Shown here piece after piece: positions 1 through 11,097 of a stretch of 64,000 bases of DNA. Positions within the stretch are counted from its first letter, which is position 1. Every line of letters begins with the position of its first letter. Made by a program: the position numbers and the translations under genes. The DNA is from Atkinsonella hypoxylon. Its lineage: Eukaryota > Ascomycota > Sordariomycetes > Hypocreales > Clavicipitaceae. The stretch is taken from NCBI GenBank assembly GCA_000729835.1, contig JFHB01000045.1, forward strand, positions 62,001 through 126,000, read 5' to 3'. The notes beneath the pieces are model-generated. The model did not search any database. It had not been told where the DNA came from and saw nothing but the letters and a program-made list of their open reading frames with translations.

Positions 1-1
1 G

Positions 2-832
2 GGAAGTAAGAACAAGAGATACTCTGGTCCGTCTTCTTTTTCCAATACCTCACGGGAAGAGATGTGGCAAGCTGGAGCGAACCCGCACAATAGTGCGCAG
101 GCAGAGGCATTCGCACGTTTGCAAGGTGACGATACGTCCAGCCAATCATATAATTTGGCCAGCAAGCCTGCATCAGTAATTCCGAAACGAACTAAATCGA
201 GATTTCGAGAAGATCTCCCTGAATTTCCCCTCTCGCCACCCGACTCGAGAGTACAATCTCCCGAGGCCGAGCCTTCTCTTGCCGTACTCGCCGAGAAGTC
301 TCCGGATGTAGGGTCCAGGCCGACACCTCCTATGGGAGATGATTCCCCAACAGCGCTGGAGAGACCTAAAGCCATTACAAATCACGAGCCTCATTTGTCT
401 ATGTCACTAGCGTCGATCGATTCTGAAGGCTCTTGGCTCTCGGGACGAATGAGTAGCTTGCAAGCTGCCAAACATGACAGTTTGGCAAGAGCCAATCGTC
501 GCGACAGAGTTCATCCTTCACACTCCCCACCCAATTCTACACAAGAATATCATGAAACTATGGACGACGAGTATCTATCGCAGTTCACGCTTGACCGGAA
601 CTCCAGCGCTATGGCCGCTGGTCTGTCGTCGGTCGAGAACCGCCTGAGTAGTGACGGAGAAGAGTCAGTCGCACACGACAACGTCAAATGGGGCCGCGTT
701 GGCGCGAGGCCAGAGGTTATCCAGTACCATCACCATGACAGGGAAACGATGCGCAGCTGTCAAGGCTTGCTAAACATCGACTCTGAGGATGAGGAACATA
801 CACGTATGTCGACACCATCTAGCTCGATGTAA
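2..832 (+). CDS. Unknown protein, C-terminal part (5' end outside window)
   Basis: An open frame enters from the left edge and continues in phase to the stop at 830-832, giving 276 visible residues. The first Met inside the window (position 62) is probably internal, because the frame stays open upstream of it. The visible part is hydrophilic and Ser/Pro-rich. It has a basic patch near the start and a conserved-looking SLASIDSEGSWLSGR stretch in the middle. An acidic serine tail ends the protein. No membrane segment or catalytic domain is visible, so it looks like the disordered tail of a regulatory or scaffold protein. I do not recognise the family. The frame itself is well supported; function is unknown. 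Confidence 0.7.
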   Translation, partial: GSKNKRYSGPSSFSNTSREEMWQAGANPHNSAQAEAFARLQGDDTSSQSYNLASKPASVIPKRTKSRFREDLPEFPLSPPDSRVQSPEAEPSLAVLAEKSPDVGSRPTPPMGDDSPTALERPKAITNHEPHLSMSLASIDSEGSWLSGRMSSLQAAKHDSLARANRRDRVHPSHSPPNSTQEYHETMDDEYLSQFTLDRNSSAMAAGLSSVENRLSSDGEESVAHDNVKWGRVGARPEVIQYHHHDRETMRSCQGLLNIDSEDEEHTRMSTPSSSM

Positions 833-2303
833 GCAGTAGATGCAAGTCAGACAAGGAGAACGAGTGGTCAATCATAAGCTTTGAGCTGGCCGTTATCGAA
901 CGAGGTTGACAGGTTTCCCCGATGCTCGGATACACCCGAACGTTTCTTATGTTGAATATGCAACTTCAGTGGCCCCGAGAAAACGCCCACCAAAAAAAAA
1001 AAATTTACCTTAAGAAAATCCGGTGCCGGTGCAGGAGATGCAAAAAAAAAAAAAAAAAAAGAAAAGAAAAGAACAAAAAAAAAAACCAAACACATACGTC
1101 AAGCACTGTCGACGAATTTCTTTTGAATACGAAACCAGCAAAGGTCGTCAATGTACTACGATTGAGACCCTCAATACCAACGATCAAAAAAAAAAAAACA
1201 TATATATATATATATATATATAGTACCTGCACCACGCAATCACCCCAAAAAAATTTGAAAAAAATTTGTAAAAAGACAAAGCCTGAAAAGGGGCATACGG
1301 GAACCTGTCGACCTGACATAATCGATACTATTACTACTACAAGATGTGCCAGATGATACACCGCTTTTACTTTTGTTTTTGCTTCCGAACCTCAACGGAT
1401 TAGATGGTCCAAACCTCACCAGCGCTTGCTATTCTCGAACTCTGAGAACTCAATCAGTCACTTCATACTAGATACCCATGGACTGTTTCTCGACGACCTT
1501 CATTTATCTTTCACTTCCGCATTTCACCTCTCTGATATAATAGCTTCTAGCTTCATCATCACTCGTCGCTGCGAGTTATGCTCGGACTATGTGCCGAAAG
1601 TCACGATTCTCGGTAGCCGGCGTGAGATGTCTTATCCCATATTGTAATCAATTCGGGGGCCCAATGGTGTGTGACCAGGGATGCCATGGGGCGCAAGGAC
1701 ATTTCTCTTGGTTTGCTTCTTTCAATTCTTTCTTCTTCTTTCACTTCAACAAAGCGTTGCATGGAGGCGAGTCAACAGCGGTTAGCAAACTGTAGTTTGC
1801 TGTTTTGTAGAGTGCCATGCTCTTATGTTTGTAGCCATATGATAGACGCCAAGGCGACTTGAATTTGCATTCTGGGATGCCAGAACTTGCACGCTTCAGC
1901 CTGAGGCGTTCATCGGGATTAGCGGCAACTGATGCCTGACTTTGGAGTAGCTGAATGAAAACCTGTTTTTAACCGATGCCGATGTGAAGTAATGGTGTGC
2001 ACTGGTGACTCTCTGATGGGATAACGCAACCAGGGGGATGGCCAGGTTAGAAATCATCGGACTCACCTCGTCTTGCTCATTATCTCTATTATGTGTCGTC
2101 ATTTTTAGTCTATGATGGCTCGACCAATGAGAACAGTCTCAGCGTGCCCGGCAAGCCTTTGCTCTCCGGTGCCATTGTCACCCTGCCACATCAAAGAACA
2201 GTCTGCAATTCTTCTTGGCGCATCATCGCCGGCAATGAATTCACCATCGTCTCGCGCTCTGGGACCCCTAGCACTAGCTAGTTGGACCTATTGCACCGCC
2301 TCC
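833..2303. other. Intergenic spacer with A-rich and AT simple sequence
   Basis: This 1.47 kb spacer lies between the left-edge gene and the thioredoxin gene. It holds purine-rich poly-A tracts and an (AT)n run at 1042-1222. The open frames crossing it are low-complexity lysine or tyrosine/isoleucine runs. I see no gene. The distal part should contain the thioredoxin promoter. Confidence 0.6.
1042..1222. repeat. Poly-A tracts and (AT)n microsatellite
   Basis: Long A runs with occasional G lie at 1042-1085. A second A run near 1186-1198 leads into an (AT)n dinucleotide repeat ending near 1222. Confidence 0.9.
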
Positions 2304-2857
2304 ATGCGACCGCTCGTGGCTCGCAGGGCATTCCACGCGTCGCCAGCCCGATGCATAGTGCATCACGTCAAGACGTACGTATTCCCACGCAACGGGTCCG
2401 CCTCCTACTTGTAATTTCTTGCTGACAATCATCATCGTCTTGGGTCTTGTTCATCCTCACAGGGCTGAAGAGTTTCAAAAGGCTGTGTCGGAAAATGATC
2501 GAGTGCTCGTAGATTGCTTTGCTACGTGGTGCAGGCCATGCCAAGCGATTGCACCGATTCTCGAAAAGTAGGTTTCGTCGCAAAATTTGTTTTCCTCCCC
2601 ATAATTGGGGGAAGACATGTTGCTTGGCTGCTGAATGACTCTTTTGCGACCTTGCTAGGCATTCGGAGGACCCGGCGTTCAAGGACAAGATCCATTTCAT
2701 CAAGTTTGATGTCGACGAGCTGCCTGCTGTGACGCAGGCGTTGGGGGTGCGCGCCATGCCTACCTTTTTCTTCTTCCAACATGGGAAGAAGGCGGATGAG
2801 ATGGTTGGGCCGCATCATCGTGCTTTGCTGGAGGCGCTGAAGGGGTTTGCTGCTTAG
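2304..2857 (+). CDS. Mitochondrial thioredoxin with WCRPC active site
   Basis: Exons 2304-2374, 2463-2567 and 2659-2857 join in frame to 124 residues. The 5' sites are GTACGT and GTAGGT, the 3' sites CACAG and CTAG, and intron 1 has a CTGAC branch site. The first ~23 residues (MRPLVARRAFHASPARC) are Arg-rich and lack acids, like a mitochondrial import signal. A thioredoxin fold follows: VLVDCFATWC around 38-47, the cis-Pro motif AMPT, and a C-terminal helix. It should reduce protein disulfides in the matrix. The active site reads W46-C47-R48-P49-C50, where thioredoxins normally have WCGPC; both cysteines are intact. An in-frame upstream ATG at 2112 would add 64 residues but weakens the targeting signal, so I prefer 2304. 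Confidence 0.88.
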
Positions 2858-3487
2858 GACAGGGCTGAGAGGTTTGGGGCTATGATACTACTGCGGTGAG
2901 GTCGTGGGGTATAGATGATGTATTTCAACTGAAGATTTTAAGCATGGTGCCTGGGGATTCTTCTGATTAGACTTCGGTTGGCGGAGGCTTCCACGGCAGT
3001 GCACAATAGACTACAAGTTGGAAATCGGACTTATGGTAAGCCGACGGTATAAGTCGCAGCATATTGCCCTAGAAATACAGCTGAACATGAGGTGTGTTGA
3101 CAAGATGGGGGCATAAGAACACAACTGGCGCAGATTCGCCCGAGCAGCGAAAGGACCGCAAATGGGGTTTAATCAATAGTATGATTTAATTGCAGCCTTC
3201 GCTAGGGGCTGAATTAGATTTTCCTGAGCAATGATGTTCCTCGAATATTTATTCGACATGAAATTACGCGACGGTTTCATTGAACAGTTGAACATACGAG
3301 CATCACGTGCCACCGTGCCACCATGACGCCAGGGTGCAATTTGTGTTTCCGCAGCAACGCGTCCGGGCTGCTCAGGCGCCACCACGACGACGCAGCGTAC
3401 GTAAGTAATGCAGTGACAGAAGTCTCACAGCAACACACTCGCTCAATCAGCCCATCTTCTCGCCGAACAGCGGCAATCTCGAGCACA
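2858..3487. other. Intergenic spacer / NUF2 promoter
   Basis: This spacer separates the thioredoxin stop from the NUF2 start. The NUF2 frame is open back to an ATG at 3323, but that part reads as non-conserved leader. I see no other gene. Confidence 0.5.
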
Positions 3488-4953
3488 ATGGCCTACAATA
3501 CCAGAATGAGCATCATACCCAGTAACCAACAAACGCGGTCACGAAAGAAAGAGGACGAGGCCGATGCTTTCATGCGCCTGCCGGACCGCGAAATCGTTGG
3601 GTGCATCACCGATATTGGCATTCATTTCACCGTTGCCGACTTGCAGAAGCCCAATCCTGCCCACGTCCAGCAAATATTCGAGTGGTTCGCAGAGCTGCTC
3701 CTCAATGCGACACGAGAAACAGTCGAGCCCGCAATGCGCGCTGCCGCCGAAGATGTGTGCGGAGAGTTCTTGGACGTGATTCCTGCAGACACGCGTAATC
3801 TGATGGGATTCTTCGTTTCACTGCGCCGACTACTCTACGAGTGCGGCATCACAGACTTTACATTCAACGATCTATACAAGCCGACGTATGAGAGGTTGGT
3901 CAAGGTCTTCAGCTATCTCATCAACTTTGTTCGGTTTCGTGAGTCGCAAACCACCGTCATCGACGAATACTACAACAAGTCGGAATCCACCAAAAACAGG
4001 ATCGAGACTCTGTACGCGGAGAACCAGGAGAACGAAAACCGACTCGTGGACATGAAGCGCAATCGCAAGGCGATGGAAGCGCAGGTGCGCGAGAAGACGA
4101 TGCGAAACGAGGAGTTGAAGAAGAGACTTCTCGAGCTGCGGCGGAACCAAGAAAAAGTCGCGGTCCGCCTGGAGGACGCTAAGCAGAGGAAAGGCGAGCT
4201 GGCGGGCGTGCTTGAGCAGAAGACACAGGAGAAGATGACACTCAAGCAGGAGAGCAATAAACTGCGGCCGTACATGCTTCAGAGCCCATCTGCTTTGCAA
4301 GACAATCTCACCGAGTTGAGGGAGATACTGAATAACGACAAAGCACATATCGATGCGCTGGACCGGAGGGCGCGCGCGCTTCAAACGTCGACCGATTCCT
4401 TCGCAGTGGTCTCTACCGATGTAGCTTCGTGCATCAAGATTCTGGACGAGATTGCCGCTGAACTGGCCAAGGAGGAGGAAGAGCTGACGCGCAATGCTAA
4501 GCAGCGTGATGCGCTGTCGGAAAGAGGCAACAACGCGAGGGAGATGGAACGAGCAGAGGTGATGCTCAGACGGCAACTGAGCAAGTGGACGGAGCGTACG
4601 GAGAAGCTGCGGGAGCAGAGTCATCAGAAGGCGCAGGAGGCCAAGGACAAGATGCATGAGCTGCGGGCTATTCACCGCAAGCAGACCGAGGAGCACACGG
4701 AGATGGGCAAGGAGATGGAGATTCGGAGGGTGAGAATCGAGCAGACGGAGAAGAAGGTAAGTTCTCTCCAATCCTACAAGAAATCGAGCTTTACGTTGCT
4801 GCTATTGGCAAGGTTTTTCTGACAAGATAGTAGATGCTCGATTTGAAGGAGAATATTGAAAACGAGGTTCATGCCGCGTATGATGAGTACCTCAAGATGG
4901 AATCGCATATCAAGCTTTATATCACGGAGATGGAGCAGGCGATTAGTCAATAG
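3488..4953 (+). CDS. NUF2: Kinetochore protein NUF2 (Ndc80 complex)
   Basis: Exons 3488-4756 and 4834-4953 give 462 residues. The intron starts GTAAGT. The acceptor is the second of two adjacent TAGs, because using the first would put a stop in frame. The N-terminal ~160 residues match the NUF2 calponin-homology domain: FMRLPDREIVGCITDIGI, VADLQKPNP, and FSYLINFVRFRE at its end. The rest is an almost continuous coiled coil rich in Glu, Lys, Arg and Gln. NUF2 pairs with Ndc80 in the complex that attaches kinetochores to spindle microtubules. The frame is open to an ATG at 3323, but MAYNTRMSIIP is the N-terminus expected for the family and the ATG at 3488 has good context. The short last exon completes the coil. 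Its 3' end converges with the next gene across 189 bp. Confidence 0.93.
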
Positions 4954-5142
4954 GATCGTTTGTACAGATCGTTGAGAAGCGAATTACACTTATTAAGCTC
5001 AGCTTGACAACGACGGCGCAGGGCGACGAATGAACGATACCAAGGGTGGCGTTTGGGGACATGATGTATTTTTGTCTTGTATTTCGAGGTCATTTCGAGC
5101 GCAGTCCTACTTGAGGTTCTGAGAATTATTTGGGGAACAAAT

Positions 5143-5820
5143 TCACGAACGCGTCTTGGCATCAACCTCGAACCAGCTACCTAGTACATGACCTATCTCA
5201 ACGACCGGCCCACCCCATGACCCGTCATCCTTAACAGGTGTGCCTCTCAGCACAGGCACCTTCTCGGCCAGAGAATGCTCGAGTTCCTCACTGCCATCCA
5301 GCGTGCTTCTCGGCTCCAAAATAACCGCCTGGAAGCCATTGCGCCATGCGCTCTCTACAAATACGGCCGCGGAGAAGCCGAGGCCCTGCGCAGACCAGTC
5401 TATGCCGTCGCGGTGGAGCTCAACGAATCCGTAGACCATCAGCTGGGAAGGTGTGATGCGTGGCTCTTGTGCCGGCGGAGGAGCGACTCTTGATTCGGAA
5501 AGGGTCATTGTGGCAAGGTATGCGCGCAGATGGGCCACTGTCGGCGTGAAGACGACGGTGAGGTGTCGCGCTATGGCAGTCTGGAAGAGCGAAGCATGCA
5601 GAAGAGGGTGGTGGACCGACGGATCTGATGCCTGGTCTTGAAGCTGTGGTTGCTGCTCGATGTCCTGGGCGAGAGCGGCGAGGAACTGGTCTTTTGGCCA
5701 GCTGATGATTGCGGTTGTCGGGTATGTGGTGTGGGAAGTGAGGTGCGAGAGGAGTTCGGATGGGGTCAATGGTGGGAGGATGATGGATTGCTGGGCGCTG
5801 TCGGGGGGGCTTGGATACAT
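5143..5820 (-). CDS. Uncharacterised conserved-looking fungal protein, 225 aa
   Basis: A single open frame encodes 225 residues with no apparent intron. The sequence has alternating hydrophobic and polar character (LLSHLTSHTTYPTTAIISWP, then HPLLHASLFQTAIARHLTVVFTP) and a C-terminal GxVVEIGHVLGSWFEVD segment. No signal peptide or membrane span is obvious. The alpha/beta pattern suggests a small globular, possibly nucleotide-binding-fold protein, but the usual P-loop motif is not visible. I recall similar unnamed proteins in filamentous fungi but cannot assign a function. The gene converges with NUF2 and diverges from the AP-3 beta gene 453 bp away. A short upstream exon cannot be excluded. 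Confidence 0.7.
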   Translation of the reverse strand: MYPSPPDSAQQSIILPPLTPSELLSHLTSHTTYPTTAIISWPKDQFLAALAQDIEQQPQLQDQASDPSVHHPLLHASLFQTAIARHLTVVFTPTVAHLRAYLATMTLSESRVAPPPAQEPRITPSQLMVYGFVELHRDGIDWSAQGLGFSAAVFVESAWRNGFQAVILEPRSTLDGSEELEHSLAEKVPVLRGTPVKDDGSWGGPVVEIGHVLGSWFEVDAKTRS

Positions 5821-6273
5821 GCTGGTGCGCTGGTCTGCTGGTATACGGGATTCAGGTTGTCCTGTCGTGATGAGGGCGTTTCATAGGGCGGACTGGATCG
5901 AAGGTGGGATTGAGTACGAGCTTCATGGCGAATATGTTCGGATGAGTGCTCCGACGGTGGTCATGATGTGATGCTTGGTCGTGCCTTATTGTGGTGCTGC
6001 CGTGTCTGTTGGACTATAAATTATAGTTATATTTCTGTTGTATGTGGGACTTGCGCTGCTTAATACGTGTTGTACGAATGGTGAGATGTCCAATTATGGG
6101 CGGAGATATAACGGAGTTACATTGAGTATGTGCATGCGTGCGTGGTGGGGTGGGGTGGGGTGGGTAGGTCGAACGTTTAATTCCCGTCCGAGACCGATGT
6201 CGTCAAACAGTCGAGGTCAGTCCTCAAGCTGCTGCACCACAAAACCACCAGCGGCTTGGCCTGAGGTGCCGCC
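5821..6273. promoter_or_regulatory. Divergent intergenic region between the 225-aa gene and AP-3 beta
   Basis: The 453 bp between two divergent starts must hold both promoters. A GGGGT-type G-rich run lies at about 6146-6165. No specific factor site can be named with confidence. Confidence 0.4.
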
Positions 6274-8718
6274 ATGGAGTCCATAGCGAGGATCTCGAGT
6301 CTCATGGAGACAGGTAAGCTTTCTTTCCGCCCGCGAGCCATGCGCTTCCTGCGTGCCGGTCTAACCTCCCGTCTCTCAGCGAGAGAGCTTACCCTCGATG
6401 CAGCTCAGGCTACGCGTGGCGTTCGCTCAAGCTCCCGGCCGCTTGACAGAAACCAGATTCGGAAACTCCTTGACAGCAGGAACGAGAGGGAGGTTCTCGA
6501 AGGACTGCGACGCGTCATTTCGGTGCGTGCGGCGGAACTTCTCTGGCAACAGGTGATTTTGCTGACCGGGGGACACCTGTAGATGATGTATCGCAACCAA
6601 AAGACCCTGCCGTTCTTCTCTTCCGTCGTCAAGAATGTAGCCTCTCCGAACCTCGAGATCAAGAAGCTGGTGTACATCTATCTCATCCACCATGCCGAAC
6701 AAGAGCCCGATTTGGCCCTACTATCAATCAACACCATTCAGAAGTCACTCTCGGACCCTAACCCGCAGGTACGAGCGCTGGCACTCAAAACTATGTCGGG
6801 AATCCGGGTCCCTGTGATCAGTCAGATCGTGTCGCTGGCTATCAAGAAAGGGGTTGTCGATATGAGTCCCTATGTGCGCAAGGCCGCAGCTCTCTCGATC
6901 CCGAAATGCTACCGCCTCGATCCGAGCCAGTCACCACAGCTTATCGACTACCTTTCGACTTTGCTCGGCGATAAGCAGTATTATGTGGCTGGGGCTGCTG
7001 TTGCGGCGTTTCTGGAGATATGCCCCGATCGAATTGACCTGATTCACCGCCACTACCGAGGACTGGTGCGGAAGATTGTGGATATGGACGAATGGAGTCA
7101 GCTGGCCACGCTGAGACTCATGACCTACTACGCAAGAAGATGCTTTCCAAGAGCTACACAACAGGCCTCCCAGCCTCCACAGCCGGACAGTAAAGCCGAT
7201 GATTTTTATGCCGATTCAGCGGGTGCCGGGATATCACAGAGAATCTCACTCGGCGCCGACCTGCTTTTGTTGCTCAACAGCATCAAGCCTTTGCTGCAGA
7301 GCCGGAATTCAGGTGTTGTCGTTGCTGTGGCGAGATGTTACGTTGATATTGGCACGCCAGAGTATGTTAAGCTTGCTATTGGGCCGCTGATAGCGCTCCT
7401 ACGCGGCGCACAAGACATTCAACAGCTGGCGCTGTACAACATCGTGTCCGTCTGTCTCATGAGGCCATACGATTTCGTGAAATACGCCAGCCATTTCTTC
7501 GTTAGAGCTACCGACGCCGCGCCCGTTTGGGAATTAAAGCTAGAAGTTTTGACCATCATTTTCCCGCATAGTCCGATTCATGTAAAGAGTCTCATATTGA
7601 AGGAGCTGGAACACTTTTCGCAAGGATCTGACAAGGCGCTTGTACGGGAGGCAGTAAGGGCGATTGGGCGTTGTGCACAATCTGATGTCAAGACAGCACC
7701 TCGGTGTCTCAAGCTGCTCCTGAGTCAAATTACCAGTTTGGACGGCACGTTGGCTGCCGAGTCTTTGACGGTGATTCGCCACCTGATTCAACAAGATGCT
7801 GAGGGACATGCAGGCACCGTGATCCGCCTGGCCAGGAATCTCGACTCAGCCTCGGAACCCCAGGCCAGGGCAACAATAATCTGGCTGGTGGGAGAATTTT
7901 CAGGCATGAATGGCGAGGACAATATTGCTCCAGACGTCTTGCGGATCCTGCTTAAAGATTTTGCCAGCGAGTCTGAAGCTGCGAAGCGGCAGATTCTTCT
8001 CCTTGGAGCCAAGGTCTATCTGCACCACCTGAACAGGACAAGTGAGGCGCAAAAGACTACAGAGGCTGAGGAAGACCCAACCCACGAGGCAAACACGCAT
8101 CCTATCGTCCGGCTATGGGACTATCTTCTCCTCCTCGTCCGATATGATAGGTCTTACGAATTGCGAGACAGGGCCAGGATGTACAAGTCCCTGCTCAATG
8201 TGCCTCAGCTCGCGACATTGATGCTCTTGGCGCCAAAACCCGCTCCCCAAGCACAGAGCCCGTCTGAGTCCAGAAAGGGGTTCTTGCTTGGCTCTTCAAC
8301 ACTGGTGCTTGGCGGGAGCGGCGGAATCCACGGACTCAGGGGCTACGAGTCGCTTCCCGACTGGGTCAAGCCATCTCAAGAGCCGGATCCTCGTTTGCGC
8401 GATCAAGATGACGGCGTAATATCGTCTAGATACGGCGGCGAGAAGAGCGGAACGCCGGCAGGTGACAAGCTAGATCAGGCTGCCAATTCGAGACCGCTCC
8501 CGGCCAAGGCCAATGGGATGGGCGAGGGCGTGGGGGCAAAGACGCTGGATGACTGGCTTGCGGAGGATACTCAGGAGGGAGACGATGATAGCGGGGAGAC
8601 GGAGGAAGAGACTGATGAGAGCGGGGAGGAAGAGACTAGTGAGGAAGACGAAGAGGAGGAGGAGGAGGAGGAGGAAGGAGATGATGGTAGCGAGGACGAT
8701 GGCCTCATAAGGGGTTGA
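6274..8718 (+). CDS. APL6: AP-3 adaptor complex beta subunit
   Basis: Exons 6274-6313, 6380-6522 and 6583-8718 join in frame to 772 residues. Intron 1 (66 nt) is in frame and intron 2 (60 nt, CTGAC branch) contains a stop, so splicing is required. The bulk is an adaptin N-terminal alpha-solenoid: SSVVKNVASPNLEIKKLVYI, DPNPQVRALALKTM, SPYVRKAAALSI and VWELKLEVLTIIFP are typical beta-adaptin repeats. Residues from about 715 form a Glu/Asp/Ser-rich tail. There is no long C-terminal ear, which fits fungal AP-3 beta. AP-3 forms coats carrying cargo from Golgi or endosomes to the vacuole. Beta adaptins of other complexes are the alternative, but the acidic tail and short length favour AP-3. Confidence 0.92.
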
Positions 8719-9093
8719 TGCAGAATAGGAAGCATTTGACTCATGGGTGAATTGTGATGCGCAGCGTGCACTCGGACGGGAGACATGTTCGGTTATGATG
8801 GCGAGGCATAGCATAAATGGATGATAGATACATGCAGTTCCTAGCTGTTGAAGCATATGCACACTAGGCCATCGGGTACTGTCGAAGTTGACCCTGGTAC
8901 TCTTTTACCCATCTTTAGTGACTTGACTGTGTCTTTTGTGCTGCCTTATATGACTGGCGTAGTATGGTCTAGCACTGGCATCTGATTTGGCCGCGCTCAG
9001 CTCGCATTTGGCTGGATGGGAAATCGTAAGCAGGTGCAGTCACATCTATGTTGATTCGCTCCTTGCATGCTGATCCTCGCCTGGCCAACTCAG
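8719..9093. other. Convergent 3' intergenic region
   Basis: This 375 bp separates the 3' ends of the AP-3 beta and HIBADH genes. It should hold both polyadenylation regions. I see no coding frame. Confidence 0.5.
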
Positions 9094-10354
9094 TCACTCC
9101 TGACCACCAAGGTATCTATACACAACCGAGAAATCGCGGCCCTTGCACTCATCCCGCTTCTCCGCCGCCTCATACACCCCAAATGCAGCATCCGCCAGCG
9201 CCATCTTGGCACCCGCCTCCCGGGCCGCCACCATAGCCAGCCGCAGGTCCTTCTTCATCAAGGAGATGCCGAACCCGCCGCTGTAGTCCCGCCCCGCGGG
9301 CGCGCTGTCCACCACGCCCCTGACAGGGTTATTCACCTCGCTGGGCCAGCAGCGGCCCGTGCTGACGTTGATCACGCCGGCGAGCGTCTTCGGGTCCAGG
9401 CCCCATCTCATGCCGAGATTCATGGCCTCGGCCGTCGCAATGTTGCTCAGCGCCAGGAGGTAGTTGTTGGCCAGCTTGGCCGACAGGCCGGCGCCCTGGG
9501 GGCCGCAGTGGAGGACCTTGGTGCCCATGCGCAGCAGCGTGGGTTCCACGCGAGGAAGAGCGTCGGTCGCCGCGCCGAGCATGAACGTCAGGGTGCCGGC
9601 CGCGGCGCCCACCACGCCTCCGGACATGGGGGCGTCGACGAATGTGCCCTGTCTGGCGTCCGAGACTGTCCTCGCCACGGCGCAGGATGTGGAAGGGTCG
9701 ATGGTCGAGCAGTCGATGAAGATGCGGTCCCTTGGCGTCGGGGTGTCTGCCAGGATGGACTTGTAGACGCTCTGGACGTGGTGCGGCTCGGGCAGCACTG
9801 TGATGACGGTGTTCTACGACCGCATTAGTCCAACTGTTTCCAAGGAATACCCTCTGCTTGGGGTATAACATGGAATCTGCCGCGGCGCAGATGTGTGTGT
9901 GAGGGAGATTTTGACACTCACGGCGTCGCTTGATGCTGCCCATGCGCTGGGCGCGAGCTCGACTTTTGCTCCGTTCGGCGCAGCCTTGGTGTCTGACTCT
10001 AGGCTGGTCATGGCCGCGGGGTTGATGTCGAAGATGGACAGCTTGTCGGTGATTCTGAGTTTCGACTGGAGATTCTTGGCCATTTGGTAGCCCTGTTGCA
10101 CCGGCGTCAGCCCAGAAGAATTCTCAGATGGCCCGTTGAAGGTGCAATGTGCACGTCACATCTGACTCCGGCTCGGAAACTAGAAAGCGCCGTTTTACAA
10201 TACCCAGACCGCAGACTCGTGCATCGTAGTCACCGTCAGAGGCCCAACTTACCATTTGGCCTAGGCCTACGAAAGCATAGTTGTCTAATCGCGTGGCCGT
10301 AGAAGCGAATCCTCTGGTCTGGGCGAGAGAGCCCAATTTTGTGATGAGTCTCAT
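9094..10354 (-). CDS. 3-hydroxyisobutyrate dehydrogenase, mitochondrial
   Basis: Reading on the minus strand, exons 10354-10253, 10092-9922 and 9813-9094 join to 330 residues. The introns have GTAAGT and GTGAGT donors; intron 1 has CTGAC near its CAG acceptor. Residues 1-25 (MRLITKLGSLAQTRGFASTA) look like a mitochondrial presequence. A Rossmann fold follows with YAFVGLGQMGYQMAKNL, whose central glycine is created by the first splice junction. The family motif DAPMSGG lies at 151-157, and the catalytic lysine is K204 in GLSAKLANNYL. The enzyme oxidises 3-hydroxyisobutyrate to methylmalonate semialdehyde with NAD in valine breakdown. All expected motifs are present and length is normal. Other beta-hydroxyacid dehydrogenases are less likely given the presequence and GLGQMG motif. 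Confidence 0.93.
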
Positions 10355-10979
10355 CCCGCAATCTTGGATGGAAGACGATACGGACGGCGTGCCAGGTATG
10401 CAGGTCGCTCTAGGTTCGATGCCTTTGTCCTCTTGTCGCTCAATCACGGTATCATAGGATTCCGTTTGCCAACTTCTCCTGCACGAGACAAGTTGCGCTG
10501 AGGGAAAGGCGTTCCGGGCTGGAAAGCCGTCGGTTCCTCACATCGCTGTACGTCAACTCATCGGCGTGCTGGACTGGAGGTGGAGGTTTGACGTTGCCGA
10601 AAACCGGCTATTGCCGCTCCCAGCCGTCTTAACCCGCATTCTTGACCAGGCTTAGAGTGTTAAGGGAGCTGGGGCACTATTACTCCAAAAACCTGCCCGG
10701 TGGAGGTGCGTTCCAAGTGTTGAGTTGGGTTGATACCCCCGTACACAGACCTGATTGATATCGAGCAGGGAGCATCATTGGCAGGTCGATCAAGGAGAAT
10801 GCAAAAAGTCCTTGCGATAGTCAATAAAAACTTACCAGAAGCTCAGGAGAGGGAACAGCTCGCGCTTGCCGTGATTTATTGCTTGCTTGGCTGTCGCATT
10901 TGTGGATTACTGGGATACAGAAACGAACAACTGTTCTGTAGGCTCTATATATGGCAATAACAGCCCACATGGTAACCTT
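10355..10979. other. Intergenic spacer upstream of HIBADH and tRNA-Phe
   Basis: This 625 bp holds the HIBADH promoter on the minus strand and the 5' flank of the tRNA gene. Open frames here look non-coding. Confidence 0.5.
10946..10953 (+). promoter_or_regulatory. TATA-like element upstream of tRNA-Phe
   Basis: TATATATG lies about 30 bp before the first tRNA base. Upstream TATA boxes helping Pol III are known for fungal tRNA genes; the role here is inferred from spacing. Confidence 0.45.
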
Positions 10980-11074
10980 GCGGCCATAGCTCAGCTGGGA
11001 GAGCGTCAGACTGAAGTAAACTTCATTCTTTCAGAATTATCTGAAGGTCATGTGTTCGAGCCACATTGGCCGCA
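10980..11074 (+). tRNA. tRNA-Phe (GAA) with a 22-nt intron
   Basis: The acceptor stem pairs GCGGCCA (10980-10986) with TGGCCGC (11067-11073), followed by discriminator A at 11074. The D-arm contains the box-A-like TAGCTCAGCTGGGAGAGC. The anticodon stem pairs TCAGA (11006-11010) with TCTGA (11040-11044). Anticodon GAA is at 11013-11015. An intron of about 22 nt (11017-11038) sits one base 3' of the anticodon, the standard site for the tRNA splicing endonuclease. The T-arm ATGTG-TTCGAGC-CACAT is perfect and includes box B. It decodes phenylalanine codons UUU and UUC. Confidence 0.95.
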
Positions 11075-11081
11075 GGTTCAC

Positions 11082-11097
11082 TTTTTAATTTTTTTTT
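11082..11097 (+). terminator. Pol III T-run terminator after tRNA-Phe
   Basis: Two T runs (TTTTT at 11082-11086, then nine Ts from 11089) begin 8 nt after the tRNA, the expected termination signal for RNA polymerase III. Confidence 0.8.

Noticed and set aside
922..1361. Overlapping frames of about 120-144 codons on both strands
   Set aside because: They are made of poly-A/T and AT repeats giving Lys, Phe or Tyr-Ile runs; no protein-like sequence.
9067..9828. 253-codon plus-strand frame over the HIBADH gene
   Set aside because: Antisense shadow of a gene with complete family motifs and splice sites.
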